Of a DNA stretch of 64,000 nt, positions 23,801 through 32,304 are shown one piece after another. The stretch comes from Paraphaeosphaeria minitans (Eukaryota > Ascomycota > Dothideomycetes > Pleosporales > Didymosphaeriaceae): NCBI GenBank assembly GCA_015832175.1, contig WJXW01000017.1, positions 1,116,001 through 1,180,000 on the forward strand, given 5' to 3'. The notes under the pieces were generated by a model. It made no database searches, had not been told where the DNA came from, and worked only from the letters and a program-made list of their open reading frames with translations. The position numbers were made by a program, and so were the translations under genes. How positions within the stretch are numbered: the first letter of the stretch is position 1; every line of letters begins with the position of its first letter.

Positions 23801-24479
23801 AAATGCCCTCTTCTTTGGCGGGTGCTTTCCTCAGCTTGCTCATCTGCTGTCTTTGTTCTTCCGACATCTCCGTCGAGGTCCTGAACAGCACATTATTTCC
23901 AGTACGCGTATTCTCATGATCCATAGGTGCCCCTTCATCAGTACCCGTACTGTTGGCTTTATTACGTATAGCGTCGATGATGCCATCGTAGGCTGGTGTG
24001 CGATTGTACAGGAACACCTCGACGCCCGAAATCTTCACGGAGAAGCGGCATGGGAGCCGTTTCTGGGTGTTTTTGCCTCCTTTTTCGGCCTTGTCCACAT
24101 TCCTGGTGCGGCTTCCCGAAGGTGCACTGCTCGATGCTCCATCACTTGCGTCGGCGTCCAAAGGCGGCGGACGGTCGGTTGAGTAAGCGTCGGCGTCTCT
24201 CACGCGCCGCAGCCAGTAATTCCACGTAATGTATCCATTGTGTACAAGGATGGTCTCGTTGTGGCCATGGTAGCGGATGTCTTTGAAGAAGATGCGACCG
24301 CCGAGGAGTGAGACTTGTAGGGCTTGGATGTCGATATAGGTGCGGTAGGCGCGCCATGTGTAGGCTCGGATGGCGTACGACACAAGCGTCGCAAACAGGC
24401 GGTTGAAGTAGAAGAGGAAGAAGATGGTCAGGATGCCGCATATCAACAGCTCCAACAAGTACACCCTGAAGCGGTACAT
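14805..24479 (-). CDS. CSF1: Csf1/BLTP1-family bridge-like lipid transfer protein
   Basis: Giant protein of about 3224 residues in one uninterrupted frame. Family knowledge: Csf1 (BLTP1, Tweek) forms a long hydrophobic groove that moves lipids at ER contact sites and, in yeast, supports lipid supply for GPI-anchor synthesis and cold growth. Seen here: an N-terminal transmembrane anchor (ELLICG, then an Ile/Leu/Phe run) and a conserved N-terminal block containing RIFFKDIRYHGHNETILVHN and NYWLRRV. Further in are segments such as HYLLNIDFTNFKLYLNTNDS and VCMPPKNTLHTWVHSN. The start is placed at ATG 24477-24479 (MYRFRVYLLEL); the frame stays open upstream, but only from a TTG codon. An upstream coding exon cannot be excluded. 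Head-to-head with the DUF300 gene. Lack of any intron over 9.7 kb is unusual for this window. Confidence 0.93.
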   Translation of the reverse strand: MYRFRVYLLELLICGILTIFFLFYFNRLFATLVSYAIRAYTWRAYRTYIDIQALQVSLLGGRIFFKDIRYHGHNETILVHNGYITWNYWLRRVRDADAYSTDRPPPLDADASDGASSSAPSGSRTRNVDKAEKGGKNTQKRLPCRFSVKISGVEVFLYNRTPAYDGIIDAIRNKANSTGTDEGAPMDHENTRTGNNVLFRTSTEMSEEQRQQMSKLRKAPAKEEGISRPGTDTADDGKTDRLPAFLKLLPVYVECNKGAIVIGNEHTMTVITAQFEKATGDFDAASSSPLDVYQQVFNFQVTHPVVHMKPNPDYKSPQLDAARRLKQEDQNGVLEQEEILEKHNQRSFRLPRFPKLFSKSTDSIHTHHGGTTGRRASMFAPQWHFPGQEKWRGLSRYMEDDQTDGHGEWDGVEYAKTSLLADCPCVNVSFYWDVAGKVPTLLDNSMYTEPTNSGDINGAAPPEYGVDIQVYGGTINYGPWTDRHRGIIQSFFFPGAHVDAEPASPLKPGDDRVLTVFKLYLSIEDETVLRIPIREPSKDWKWKGKAKTLGGHDKQASDKTKGPTRSRKKYGRTKQRDAASSGQNMRPFGWIEVKVAGNSSVNYVMDMVASQHGFKNKLDVDIAGAEISSSVNHGLLWRSGPIGLDCDLSNPLSWNSLRKWKFNISCLDLELFLLRDHLFLLTDLVADWGSGPPANYFTFMPFHYLLNIDFTNFKLYLNTNDSNIINNPSELDENNFVILFGQRLHGDVHIPLDKFRPSQNEIKFDVKGQHLGLEVCMPPKNTLHTWVHSNKVAQLAGLTLTGSYTLMTDTSAMNTDRLFMDIRGDNLYLELYGWLVHHFMQIKENYFGDDLHFRTLEEFQGLQSHSLAMDTTTPNGQPPKVSNDLDVILSVSAENASILLPANLYSAEAGLRAELPFAHCDLRFTNYYMDLLVDFSPVSLSVGSDLTSPGLAHDVGGQTEVFIDSLTIAGHRLFGLPPAEPTYVCNWDFDLGTVSGECTPNFLSKAAKSINCFVFSLDDDENTLPITDPLIIYDSTFLRLRTHDLRVWLHVDTQVVLVSTGPVKLDFNDLAGDTFSSRLNAWIPNLSVSAIDERAALRYGSQGRDTQNVKAQAFLETTVSFTMFNRKLDFSEERRKQHMHMLEHDQRTNRAQFMYMNHAPHQPPTHQEVRPPAMQFPEIPQPIFLNRPGGSATDTSSRYSSGSASSRGRSIRTRSLASSSDSSFVNSIRSVRRHAEGTATQSSSRSRTLRGSPARAESSIGRRTHHDAKERMPGGLPSSVALASPLAAPTSSLDIIDMDISEVPAFPDLPPRLRVDKEDAVQFNDVSTKNFDESFEHTSLIIEAEPGIRLYCTPEFVRCISGLVSTLQPREPRDLLDDFQISAMTAILDRQKRREGKGKSIEFSVRVPWTHIRLQNAFGPHLGTQAGIDQYDVIFNRLQVAVRDKKLVGERTGESSISAHTTLGSLGISVTERKMDGTGDDVAVQAEVNDLLVWMLQNKEIQVHVNSKAFEVATASRKIDYMASLIHRSTMLGEELANRFVSIKDTQQNRLRYLALRLTTAQEQLQDPAFLTKASFALRAVRDHLRSHDSWKIISRFRYIWQTLSDHEKRRIRDHCTLNSVRCPPDAEERIVSMWDQWRTWDLAHVNKSLAMQMLFGSAIMEHPEEAAPSPVYIDIRSAGIKAILDPGATQSEVALHILAISISLIPPAEPAGLMLVGSELPKRTTIVQINSGETAVRVHWEICELMDILINMFEKENLKRSRALEAHTSCPSDGRKQEVETSLQFVYVTEKATIALDTINLRNLLIGRRFRLSVVNEDSCPSKQGITTTVILHLEQAVTELLSRSRLLLRSQFDSPSVYFAHHQFTDGDSVPDEIKVAGASRKIQVRLEENVLGLLEVADSVLRNEVAYFHKQAMLIKRSSRPKLERSDRPKTTQLPNISLALLMDKYAIHLALLESLSWSMTGSAGRVSVVPSMGKNVTLRVDYDLASCHHRMFSKTANASNLISSLDFPPINGRLSVTNTETQTKISAAGIIETIQLQAAEVQALVATINKPEITNVVRAVSEDIDVLTARFREIIPQSNHTPVIKTPESSREIVFVVQMTLSGISVLASAPGPHLDSPMANLAVRLSSIQLRATNTGRDDAVLPLVEAIVLLQDISVDLTLSDKNSIRRCGNITLAAVLHVTAEQNAQPPRRFYGLKSSGLAVNIFADTASAVVDVMNHLQDKIKDLDLSVEKKYLKKLRHAKSKHSHTGDASTMSVTETDAESVSSGALFTSTYSLELLDIYVSWIVGNSIDPYPETESEDLVLSIKRIDLSTCKDDAARLTIEDMQLQMVPISASKTERSANSALLPEVVFNVAYGSTKDTRKVAFHAAGKSLHLQLDSRFILPASVIQRSITLAGKKFRAASTNWSMTPTTDGAQRKNPFGNKRLASLSVDASFAGAVVHINGSDTPHSSTSTGKESKSQQKGRYSQFVGDASKSSLVLRAPGIALKVENEDDGQDPTLKAEVRIDASSNTLFPTVVPVIIEMSESIKEVVRENDEDSPFSPAASNPQNDAKPGVKLLDEENIISVDPSTILGRKRLNLGVRICKQEFSLSCQPIARVAAIAKLEDIYITVNSVKSQDHGHFFAASAAFEKLEATVQHVYSRESTFGFNVDSIILSMMNSKHLSGTSGISAILKINPTALHINGRQLQDFLLFREIWVPPEIRRSSSPAPANTNQEPQEYLMQRYQKVTAATAFPWNANVAIADVSIDLDLGQTIGKWSLRIQNMWASSRKGIDWEQNLCVGIEKIGIESTGRTSGFVDLTGVKIRTSISWPSQDQGTQQTPLIQASVGFGQLQVKAGFDYQAFLIAYVVNFDFLMYNVRENRRGKRDRLVAILDGDKAYVLCTATSAAQGLALYQAIERLIQENQQAYKQSLKDIEKFLRRKSSVAAPYARSVSQSMITPKPDTDAVKTPISLHTDVVVTLRSISLGIFPSTFVDTQILHLEAADAQARFAVALEKGKTHSTLGMTLGQLSVALSSVQTPKKAKPVGELTVEDIVSSAKSAKGGTILRVPKVIATMHTWQTPGSNHIDYVFKSSLEGKVDVGWNYSRISYIRTMWGNHTRTLASRLGKPLPEPNIKITSSQAPDADDTPALAQAQGQEKITAVVNVPQSRYEYTALEPPLIETPQLRDMGEATPPLEWIGLHRDRLPNVTHQIVIVPLLEVAREVEEAYERILGNS

Positions 24480-25100
24480 GTTAGCAGGGATAACATATAC
24501 GCATTCCGGGATATTGCGCACCAATGGAAGCCCTGGTGCGGGTTCAAGGGCTCTGCTACAATTGAGCCTGCCATGGCTGGCGGTTGCACAGTAAAGCAGG
24601 CAAACGACGGGGGCGACTCTTCATCGTGGCTCGTGACCGCGCATGCTGTCGCAGCTCTGGTCGCGCAATGAACAGGCGGTCAGGATGAAAAGCAATTGGT
24701 CCTGCTGCGACAACGTTCTAGGTTTACGTCCTGCCACTAGGTTGTAAGCATTGGGATGGGATGGAAGCGCATGTACCGGCGAGGTTGATGAGGCGTCGGC
24801 GACTCCATGCGCTAGGTAAATATGCGCTAGGTACGTACCCATCGTACCTGCCTAATGACGCGTGCGGATGGTCCAAGCTTCCTCCGCATCGCACCTTCGC
24901 GAAAGTTGCATGCGGGCACGAGAACATCAAACCTGGTGCCTGCGCAAACATCGCCATGCCCTGCTGCTGCTGACCTTGCCCGCTGTACTGGGCTCCATCG
25001 TCGCCTTCGCTGCCCCCTCAAGAGCGCTCTGCGAGAGCACGCCGCTCTACGCTCCTGCGCCGTCACCATCACCATCATCACCTCCACCTCCACCACCATC
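24480..25100. promoter_or_regulatory. Shared divergent promoter, Csf1-like and DUF300 genes
   Basis: About 620 bases separate the two start codons, so both 5' UTRs and promoters must lie here. It holds a TAGGTACGTACC motif near 24830. The plus-strand side near 25060-25095 is a CCATCACC/CACCTCC-rich run right before the DUF300 ATG. No element was identified with certainty. Confidence 0.6.
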
Positions 25101-27307
25101 ATGTCAACGGGCAACCTTCTGCCAAGGGCCGCCTCCGAGGGCGACCCTCGAGGCACCGGCGACCGCTTTGCCAAAGCCGTCATTATTGTTGCAGGCGTTG
25201 CAGCACTTATTGCCAGCGTCATCACATTCATGTCAGTGCTTCTGTCCGTATAGATTCGCGCTTCCACTGACGTAGTCGCAGAGCTGTCTGGTTACAGACG
25301 TACGTAAGACCATATCCGCAGAAGCTACATATCACTGAGTTCCTATCAGGAAGAATTACAGAAAACCCCTCCTCCAACGCTATGTCGTCCGTATCCTGCT
25401 CATGGTTCCGATATACTCAGCCTGCTCGTGGGCGAGCTTGGTGTCCATCAAGGCATCCCGCTGGATCGAGCCACTTCGAGACGTATACGAGGCCTTCACC
25501 ATCTACACCTTTTTCCAGTTGCTCATAAATTTCATCGGCGGCGAGCGTGCCCTGATCATTCTCATGACTGGCCGCGCCCCCGTTTCGCATCTTTGGCCGA
25601 TGAACCTGTTCTTGCCCAAAGTCGACATATCCGATCCGCACACCTTCCTCATGATCAAGCGCGGCATCTTGCAGTACACCTGGGTCAAACCCTTACTTTC
25701 AGTCGCAGCCTTTATCATGAAAGCATTCAATGTCTACAAGGAAGGATACATAGGAGTCAGCTCTGGCTACCTCTGGAGCGGCATCATCTACAACGTTAGC
25801 ATCACCATAAGTTTATATGCCCTCGCCATGTTCTGGGTGTGCATGGTTTCAGATCTGAAGCCTTTCAGACCCATGCCAAAGTTCTTGTGCATCAAAGGCA
25901 TCATTTTCGCCTCGTACTGGCAGGGCTTCTTCTTGTCCATTCTTGTATGGCTGGGCGCTATCCCTGATAACGTCCCCGGATACAGCGCCGACAATCTTGC
26001 TGCTGCTATACAAGATGCGCTCATCTGTTTCGAAATGCCCATTTTCTCCTTGGCACATTGGTACGCTTTCTCATGGCACGACTATGCCGACGATACCATC
26101 TCGGCTGCACGCTTGCCTGTCAAGTATGCCTTGCGCGATGCCTTCGGTCCGCGCGATTTGATTGAGGACACCAAAGATACTTTTGGCGGCAAGCATTACG
26201 AATACCGCTACTTCGACGCAAACGATAATGTGCTTGCGCATGAGGAATCGTCTTCGCGGGCAGCACGTATGACGGAAGGTATGAGATACGAACGGGGAGG
26301 GAAAGGGAAATACTGGATTCCAAAGCCCGGCCAAAGCGAGCATGAACCGTTGCTTTCGAAAGTCACGTCCAGCAGGGCGAGGACGATGAGCCCAGGTGCC
26401 TCTCGTGCGCTTGACACGTCCAGGTATGGAACTGTCGAAGAGGATGAAGAGCCAGAGCTGGATCCTGGAGATGAACGCCTGTTTGAAAGCGCGCGGACAT
26501 TAGAGTTCGGTGACTGGAACGTGAGTGTGAAATTCCATTAATGCAAGCTTCGCTAATCGCATTACAGTATCCTGTCATTGAAGCGCATAGAGCAAACCGC
26601 GATAACCAATTATATGGTGATCCTCCAATCTTGACTGGTGCCTCGAATCGGCATTTGCTCCAGCCGACTGACGAAAACAAAAAGAGGCGAAAGAGCCAGA
26701 TCAAAGGCATTCAACAGGCGGTAGACAAAGGCAAGCACCGGAGTGATTCAAGCAGCGGAGAACCTTCCAGCTCAAAGTCTCATAAAGGTGTGGTCGGAAA
26801 ACTATTTAGGCAGGAGTCGTCAACCTCGACAAGCTCGGGCAAGTCAGACAAGAGTCAGCTTGTCGATCTCGTCGTGGAAGACACTGACGCAGAAGATGTC
26901 GAGCGTGTTAGAGCTCGTAAGGAAGGAGGTTCTGGCTGGAATGAAGTCGAACAGAAGCATTTCGTGTAAGCATGACTGGATACATCTTTGTTCCCGCAGA
27001 CATGAGCTGACCACACTCTAGCCACGCATATCCTGAAGAAGGACAGGAAGAAGGGGTTCGCGAGGGATTCAACCCAGACGAGCCCCAGCCGCACAACCCC
27101 GAAGGCGTGCACAACCTCAATTACCCCTTCACCACGGAAGAGGGCGAGGACGAGGACGAGACGGGCAAGCTTGACCCGCCGATCTCAGAAGAGGCTTCGC
27201 ACTGGGAGGAACGCAATTACAGCCACGAAGAGGACAGCAACAAGCGGGACAAGAGCCCCCAATACGGCAGCTTCAGGGACGAGCGCGATGCGTGGAGCGG
27301 TTCGTGA
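25101..27307 (+). CDS. DUF300 / OSTalpha-like (TMEM184-type) multi-pass membrane protein
   Basis: Five exons by my model: 25101-25231, 25282-25299, 25350-26520, 26568-26965 and 27022-27307, giving 667 residues. Exon 2 is only 18 nt and encodes AVWLQ; together with exon 3 it restores the family segment VWLQTKNYRKPLLQRYVVRI. Introns are 50, 50, 47 and 56 nt. The membrane core in exon 3 has about seven hydrophobic segments and the family blocks FTIYTFFQLLINFIGGERAL, KRGILQYTWVKP and ASYWQGFFLSILVWLG. The C-terminal 270 or so residues are hydrophilic, Ser/Glu-rich and presumably cytosolic. Relatives include human TMEM184 and OSTalpha and a yeast vacuolar-type membrane protein; the fungal substrate is unknown to me. 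Confidence 0.9.
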
Positions 27308-29489
27308 GGATCATCTCTCGCTGACGTGAGTCCTTTTCGTCGACATGGCGCACGCCGCACGGAAGGATGCAACGTTTTGAAATGTTTCTCCCAACGCTAA
27401 CAAGGCTTTCCCCGTTCCCCTTTCTTGCACATCTTTTTTTCTGCACCTCCATGTTCTATACCCTTTCCAGTGTGTACATGATGATCTACCTCATTGGCGC
27501 CATGTTTCGAGTTTTCTGCTTGCGCATCTGTAAGGCGTATTTCGTAGGCAGCAAGCATTTATCCGTACACACGATACAAATCCATCCTGGGTTGACTTGA
27601 CGGTACCATTGCATGAAACCATCCGCACTGACAGTGGTGCGTAGGTACCTGCAGCCGCGCCCTCGCAGCGAACCAAGTCCCGCCATGCGACCTGCCGTGA
27701 TTCGAGAAGCGTGGTAGGCGTGGAACGGGAGGCGTGTGCTGGCACCAGCGGCGTGGGCGGAAGGCGTGTGGTGGTTGTGATGGAGGAACGGGCCGTGGGT
27801 GTAGGTGATTGGTTGAGGCTAGCCCTTGCGGCGTAGACGGTTGGTTTCGGGGTCGCAAAGGCTGTGCCAATTGCGAGCGCGGGAGCGAAGTGTTCATCCT
27901 GTGGCGTAGTGAATCTGCTGGGGATTTGGGACGTGTGCCAATGGCGGTCTCGGGGAGCTGGTTCGTTGATGTGGCGTTGAGGATTTAGGCTGAGATGGGG
28001 GAGTGGTTGGTGGGTGTGTCGCGTGGGCGGAAGGGCAAGGCATTGAGTTCGAGCTCGGGAGCAGTTCAATCGAGGCTTTCTTTGCAGATACTTTTGAAGG
28101 TGGAGATTTCAATGGCACAGTTACGAATCGTCTCTTTCAGCGGGAGATGGCTGGCCGACCGCTGGCATCGTGCCTCCATAAAGAATTGTTACCCTCGACC
28201 CTCGAGCCTCAAGGTAGCGACAACGGGAACCTATCCAACCCGTACTCACCTCCAACCTACAACCAAGCACTCATCTCCGCAAACCGAATAGGTCTCCATT
28301 CTCCCTCCATACCCGATTCATCCGAAATATCTCGACCCAAGGCCCTCTGCCATCGCATCTAAATATACACCACATACCTGCCTATCTCTGGAGCACCTAG
28401 GCGCGAACCCACAGATGTACAGAATCACCGCCCCACTCACGTCTCCAACCCCAAACATCCACCCAGTAACAACTGTGCCTACGTGCCCTCTGCAGCCCGT
28501 TTCGACGCGTAGCCGCTATTGTTGTTCGATTGGCCGCGCATCATCTATTTGCGCAGGCGCTTATGCTCGCGTCAGCCAATGAGATGCCTGCATGGGATAC
28601 AACCCCAGCACAGGCTCGCTGTGGGGCATCTGGGTGACGGGCAGGGATGGCGGGGACGGGTGTAATTGGGCGCTTGCGGCGAGGGTAAATTGTGTATATG
28701 GGAGCGGGAGGGACGGCGTGGTGCGGGTTGATGGGTTGGCCGGACCAAAGTGCATGTGTTGTGTTGTCGGATTGTCAACGCACTGAATTGGACTAGAGGG
28801 CTGGCTGGTTCTTACGGCGCACACTGCACGCACGCATCACTCTTCTCTTCTCTTCTTTGATATACTATCTTTTTGTTTTTGCTTTTCACAAGTGCTTGAG
28901 GCCTTGACTGGTCTTGCGAGAGCGTTCGTTGAGAGAGAAATACCTACCTGCTAGACGGGTACGAAGACACAGTAATGTTGCAAGAGAAAAAGAAACCATG
29001 GCTGGCCATTGGATGCTGTGCATCTGAGAGGAGAGACTCTCCCGAGGAGGAGGATGGTAGGGACGCGTCGAGGGCTGTTGGTATGTTCACTTTCCATCTT
29101 CCGTCCTTCACTGCAGCACGCGTTGTACACCAACACCGATCGTTTCCTTTGCACACCTTCAGGACATCACGAACTCCATCCTCAAACTCAGCTGCCACGT
29201 CGATTCTTCGCGCCTCTGTTCGATGTTCTGTCAGCATGCCTGTTCCTGTTGAGCTGCACCTACGCCGCCCATATCTCCTTAATGTGGCTAATTGCACGCT
29301 ACGCCATGCAATATGGCCTGCATGCCCGGCCTTCCAAAAAAACTCACACCGGCATATCCTTACACATCCACCTAACAATTTCGTCTAGAAGAATCGAATC
29401 TGAAAATATGCTACGACCAACCACAGACAAGAGAGGTTCCGCGCGCCGAGCCCATCTCACCGCCACCACGCCCAGACACAAGTCACTCT
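27308..29489. other. Intergenic region without a secure gene
   Basis: Downstream of the DUF300 gene. An ORF at 28003-28362 (+, 119 codons, with an NPYSPPTYNQALISANRI stretch) looks slightly protein-like but has no domain or good splice context. Frames on the minus strand at 27491-28118 are Pro/Thr-rich and read as composition effects. The last 500 bases should contain the promoter and leader of the gene at 29490. Confidence 0.45.
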
Positions 29490-31256
29490 ATGGGCAATCA
29501 TGTATCGCAATGGGTAGCCACGAGTCGTGACTTGGCTTCACGTGCGTCCTCACGAGCAAGCGTACACACGCTCACAAGGCCAAGGAAGTCGCATTCAAAA
29601 GTCCGACGGCTCAGTATCAGTGGCCCGACAGACTTCCGGCACGACAGTGGCTTCGATAACGCCGAAGGCATCCAGAGTATGTTCGATGATGCACCGATGC
29701 CAGTGCGGCGGCGTCGAAGTTTTAGACCTTTGGAACTGTCGATATACCTCGCTGATGGGAGACTCTCGCCGTTGCCGGATTTCGAACACGAGTGGGGCGA
29801 GATGCCACAACTGCCTGCACATGCGTTGGTTCGTAACATGGATTCGCGGACGAACTCGATCTCATCGGATCCTTCTACGGCATCATATCTGGTGCAACGG
29901 AAGCCTGTGGGTTCTGGGTCGCGTCGATCCAGCCTGCAGAGCACGCATTCAGTACAGTCGAGGCCACTGTCTGAAAGCTTGACAGCGCTACCGTTACTTC
30001 AAGAAGAGCCTAAGGGTTGTGCGGAGTCGATACGCAGTACCACGACGAGTCGAGCGGGATCAATGCGCGGTAGAACACCGAGCGATCTCTACCGAAGAGG
30101 TACACTGTCTCCGCCACGTATCCTCTCACGCCTTCCCTCGCCTTCGCGAGCTCGATCGAACACTGCTCCTGCACGACCCGCAAGCGTTCGTAGGGCGAAG
30201 ACTGATGTCGATGAAGCCATCAGAGAACTCAACACTATTGTCGAAGAGCGCCGTGCAGAGGCATACCGTTCTCGCAATCAGTCTCCTGCTCTGTTCAATC
30301 GACTTCCTTTGTCACCTTCATCGCACGTCCCAGCTATTGCACCCTCGCTGCGCATGCATGTTCGCTCAGAGACATTGTCAGACATCGGGTCTGCCTTCTC
30401 TGCGCCACTGGTTGCGAAACCACTGCCGCCACCGCCTCTTCCGCCGACCAAGTTCACCCGACAAACCATAAGGCTCACACTTGCTCCACCGGCACGCACA
30501 TTCAGCGGCCCCCTCGATTCAAACCCAATCACTCCACCCACACCCACAGTCCCTACGCCAACCACCCCCATCCACCGCCTCGGCGCGTGGCTTAAGCGAT
30601 CCCTCCCAAGCACACCAACCCTCAAATCTCCCACCGCAAAGACAACCTCCAAGCCCGCAACGCCAAAGTCTACAACCGCACGCTCCTTCTACCATTGCGA
30701 GCCCGGGCCCCCACTGCCACCCTCCTCGCGTCCTTCAACCGCAGGATCACGCACATTCGTACACACGCGCCAGACCAGTGCCGACACCGCAACCGTCACA
30801 CTGCTCTCGTCGTCGTACCCGAGCACACCTTCCTTATCATCCTCCCCACAGCACTCACCCCACTCCTCCATCCACTCCCTCCGCTCCATAAAAACCGTGT
30901 CCTCATCCCCACCCCCGCGCCGCGCAAGTCTTCCGCTCCGCGAACGCCAATCCCTCAAAGACGCACCGCCCCCACCCGCACGCGTTAGCCTCCTCAAAGG
31001 CGCGGGCAAACCGCGCCGGGTGCCCGCGCCCCTTGCGCTCGCGAAGGAGACGGAGATGCTGGTGGAAGCGGGTCTGGGGTCCGCACGAAGCGTAGCGAGT
31101 GCGCGGAGCAGCATGAGTAGTCGCCGGAGCTTGAAGCCGCCGCCGAGTCCGCACTATGGGATTCTGCGGGGCATGGAGATCGGGGCGAGACAGGAGGGTG
31201 TGAGTCAGCATCTGGGCATGTTGCCGGGGAGTGCGGCTGTGGGTGTTGCTTTTTGA
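29490..31256 (+). CDS. Disordered Ser/Pro-rich protein with N-myristoylation consensus
   Basis: A single-exon frame of 588 residues beginning MGNHVSQW. Gly at position 2 and Ser at position 6 fit the classical N-myristoyltransferase signal, which suggests membrane association; this is inference. The rest is low-complexity: many Ser-Arg and Arg-Arg pairs, a PLPPPPLPPTKF proline tract near the middle and numerous Thr-Pro and Ser-Pro sites that could be phosphorylated. The short conserved-looking ends are LELSIYLADGRLSPLPDFEHEW near residue 80 and SLKPPPSPHYGILRG near the C-terminus. I do not recognise a domain. Codon use and a clean ATG with no competing frame support a real gene. Confidence 0.75.
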   Translation: MGNHVSQWVATSRDLASRASSRASVHTLTRPRKSHSKVRRLSISGPTDFRHDSGFDNAEGIQSMFDDAPMPVRRRRSFRPLELSIYLADGRLSPLPDFEHEWGEMPQLPAHALVRNMDSRTNSISSDPSTASYLVQRKPVGSGSRRSSLQSTHSVQSRPLSESLTALPLLQEEPKGCAESIRSTTTSRAGSMRGRTPSDLYRRGTLSPPRILSRLPSPSRARSNTAPARPASVRRAKTDVDEAIRELNTIVEERRAEAYRSRNQSPALFNRLPLSPSSHVPAIAPSLRMHVRSETLSDIGSAFSAPLVAKPLPPPPLPPTKFTRQTIRLTLAPPARTFSGPLDSNPITPPTPTVPTPTTPIHRLGAWLKRSLPSTPTLKSPTAKTTSKPATPKSTTARSFYHCEPGPPLPPSSRPSTAGSRTFVHTRQTSADTATVTLLSSSYPSTPSLSSSPQHSPHSSIHSLRSIKTVSSSPPPRRASLPLRERQSLKDAPPPPARVSLLKGAGKPRRVPAPLALAKETEMLVEAGLGSARSVASARSSMSSRRSLKPPPSPHYGILRGMEIGARQEGVSQHLGMLPGSAAVGVAF

Positions 31257-32304
31257 GTTTTATCTCTTTTTTTTTTATCACCGTTTTTTGACTTGGCGGG
31301 ATGAGGGTCATGGTAATGGTAATGGGGATGGGGATGGGAGTGGGAATGGAACTGAGACCGGTATTGGAGTGGAGTCTACTAGGATACAGTGTAGGACGGT
31401 ATTGTATGGTATGGGACCGACAGGACGAACAGGAAGCGAAAGGATGAATGGCTCGGAACAGGGAAGGACGGACAGGGTTCTCTTCTCGAGCGCAGCGGCA
31501 TATACCCTCCGCGTCATATCCCTGCGGATAGCGGACGCCGCTGCGCTTACCTGTTGTTCGTTTCTCCAGTGGAAGTACCTTTGCAGATAGCTCGCAATCC
31601 CTTTTAATGGAAATTAGAGGGGGGAATCAGGGAATGCATCTCATAGCGTATATGTGCTCCTGTGCACTTCCATTGTTGATGTTACTGGTATGATGGCATG
31701 TCCTTCAGGGGGAGGTAGAGTTCAACCGGCATCTCTCCGCGTCTATTGTCCAAAGTGGATATACTCGTAGCGGGACGATAAAGTAGCATTACTGTGGCAA
31801 TGTTTTCTGAGAAAGTATCTTAACGTTATATTGTTTGCGCTAGGTTTATACGCTGGTTCAAGCATGAATTCTACCTTGGTCGTATCTAGGAGATATTGCT
31901 GAATGCAGTGAATAGAGCAATTTCGGGTGCTTGACTGACAAGTTCATACTGGGTTACTTTGAAGATTTCTCCTTGAAAAAGCGACTGACAGCAGCGGGAA
32001 GCCATGCTTCGTTGGATAGTTGCGTTATGCATGCGTCCCAAGGGCCGAGGAAAGGGACATGGTTCGATCATCAGGTAGGTAGGTACGTAAGCGAGACGCA
32101 CACCGGTACTCGTACCGTATTGGAAGGCACCTCTGCCATACAGAAGGCACACTAGTCCTACAGAGGCAGCACTGCCCACCAGAACAATCCATTATTTCAT
32201 ACCTCGCTTCATTATCTTGTCAACAGGTGCCAACCTACCGCGCGTTCGCAGCCTGCCTTCCAACTCAGTCGGCTTTTTACTATTCAGCAATCCCGCATGA
32301 CCAT
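31257..32304. other. Intergenic, nothing recognised
   Basis: Begins with a T-run (31265-31276) that may end the preceding transcript, then a GGGAATGGGGATG-type G/A-rich patch near 31310-31350. A TAGGTAGGTACG motif lies at about 32073. The last few hundred bases should be the promoter of the HET-domain gene. Confidence 0.5.
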
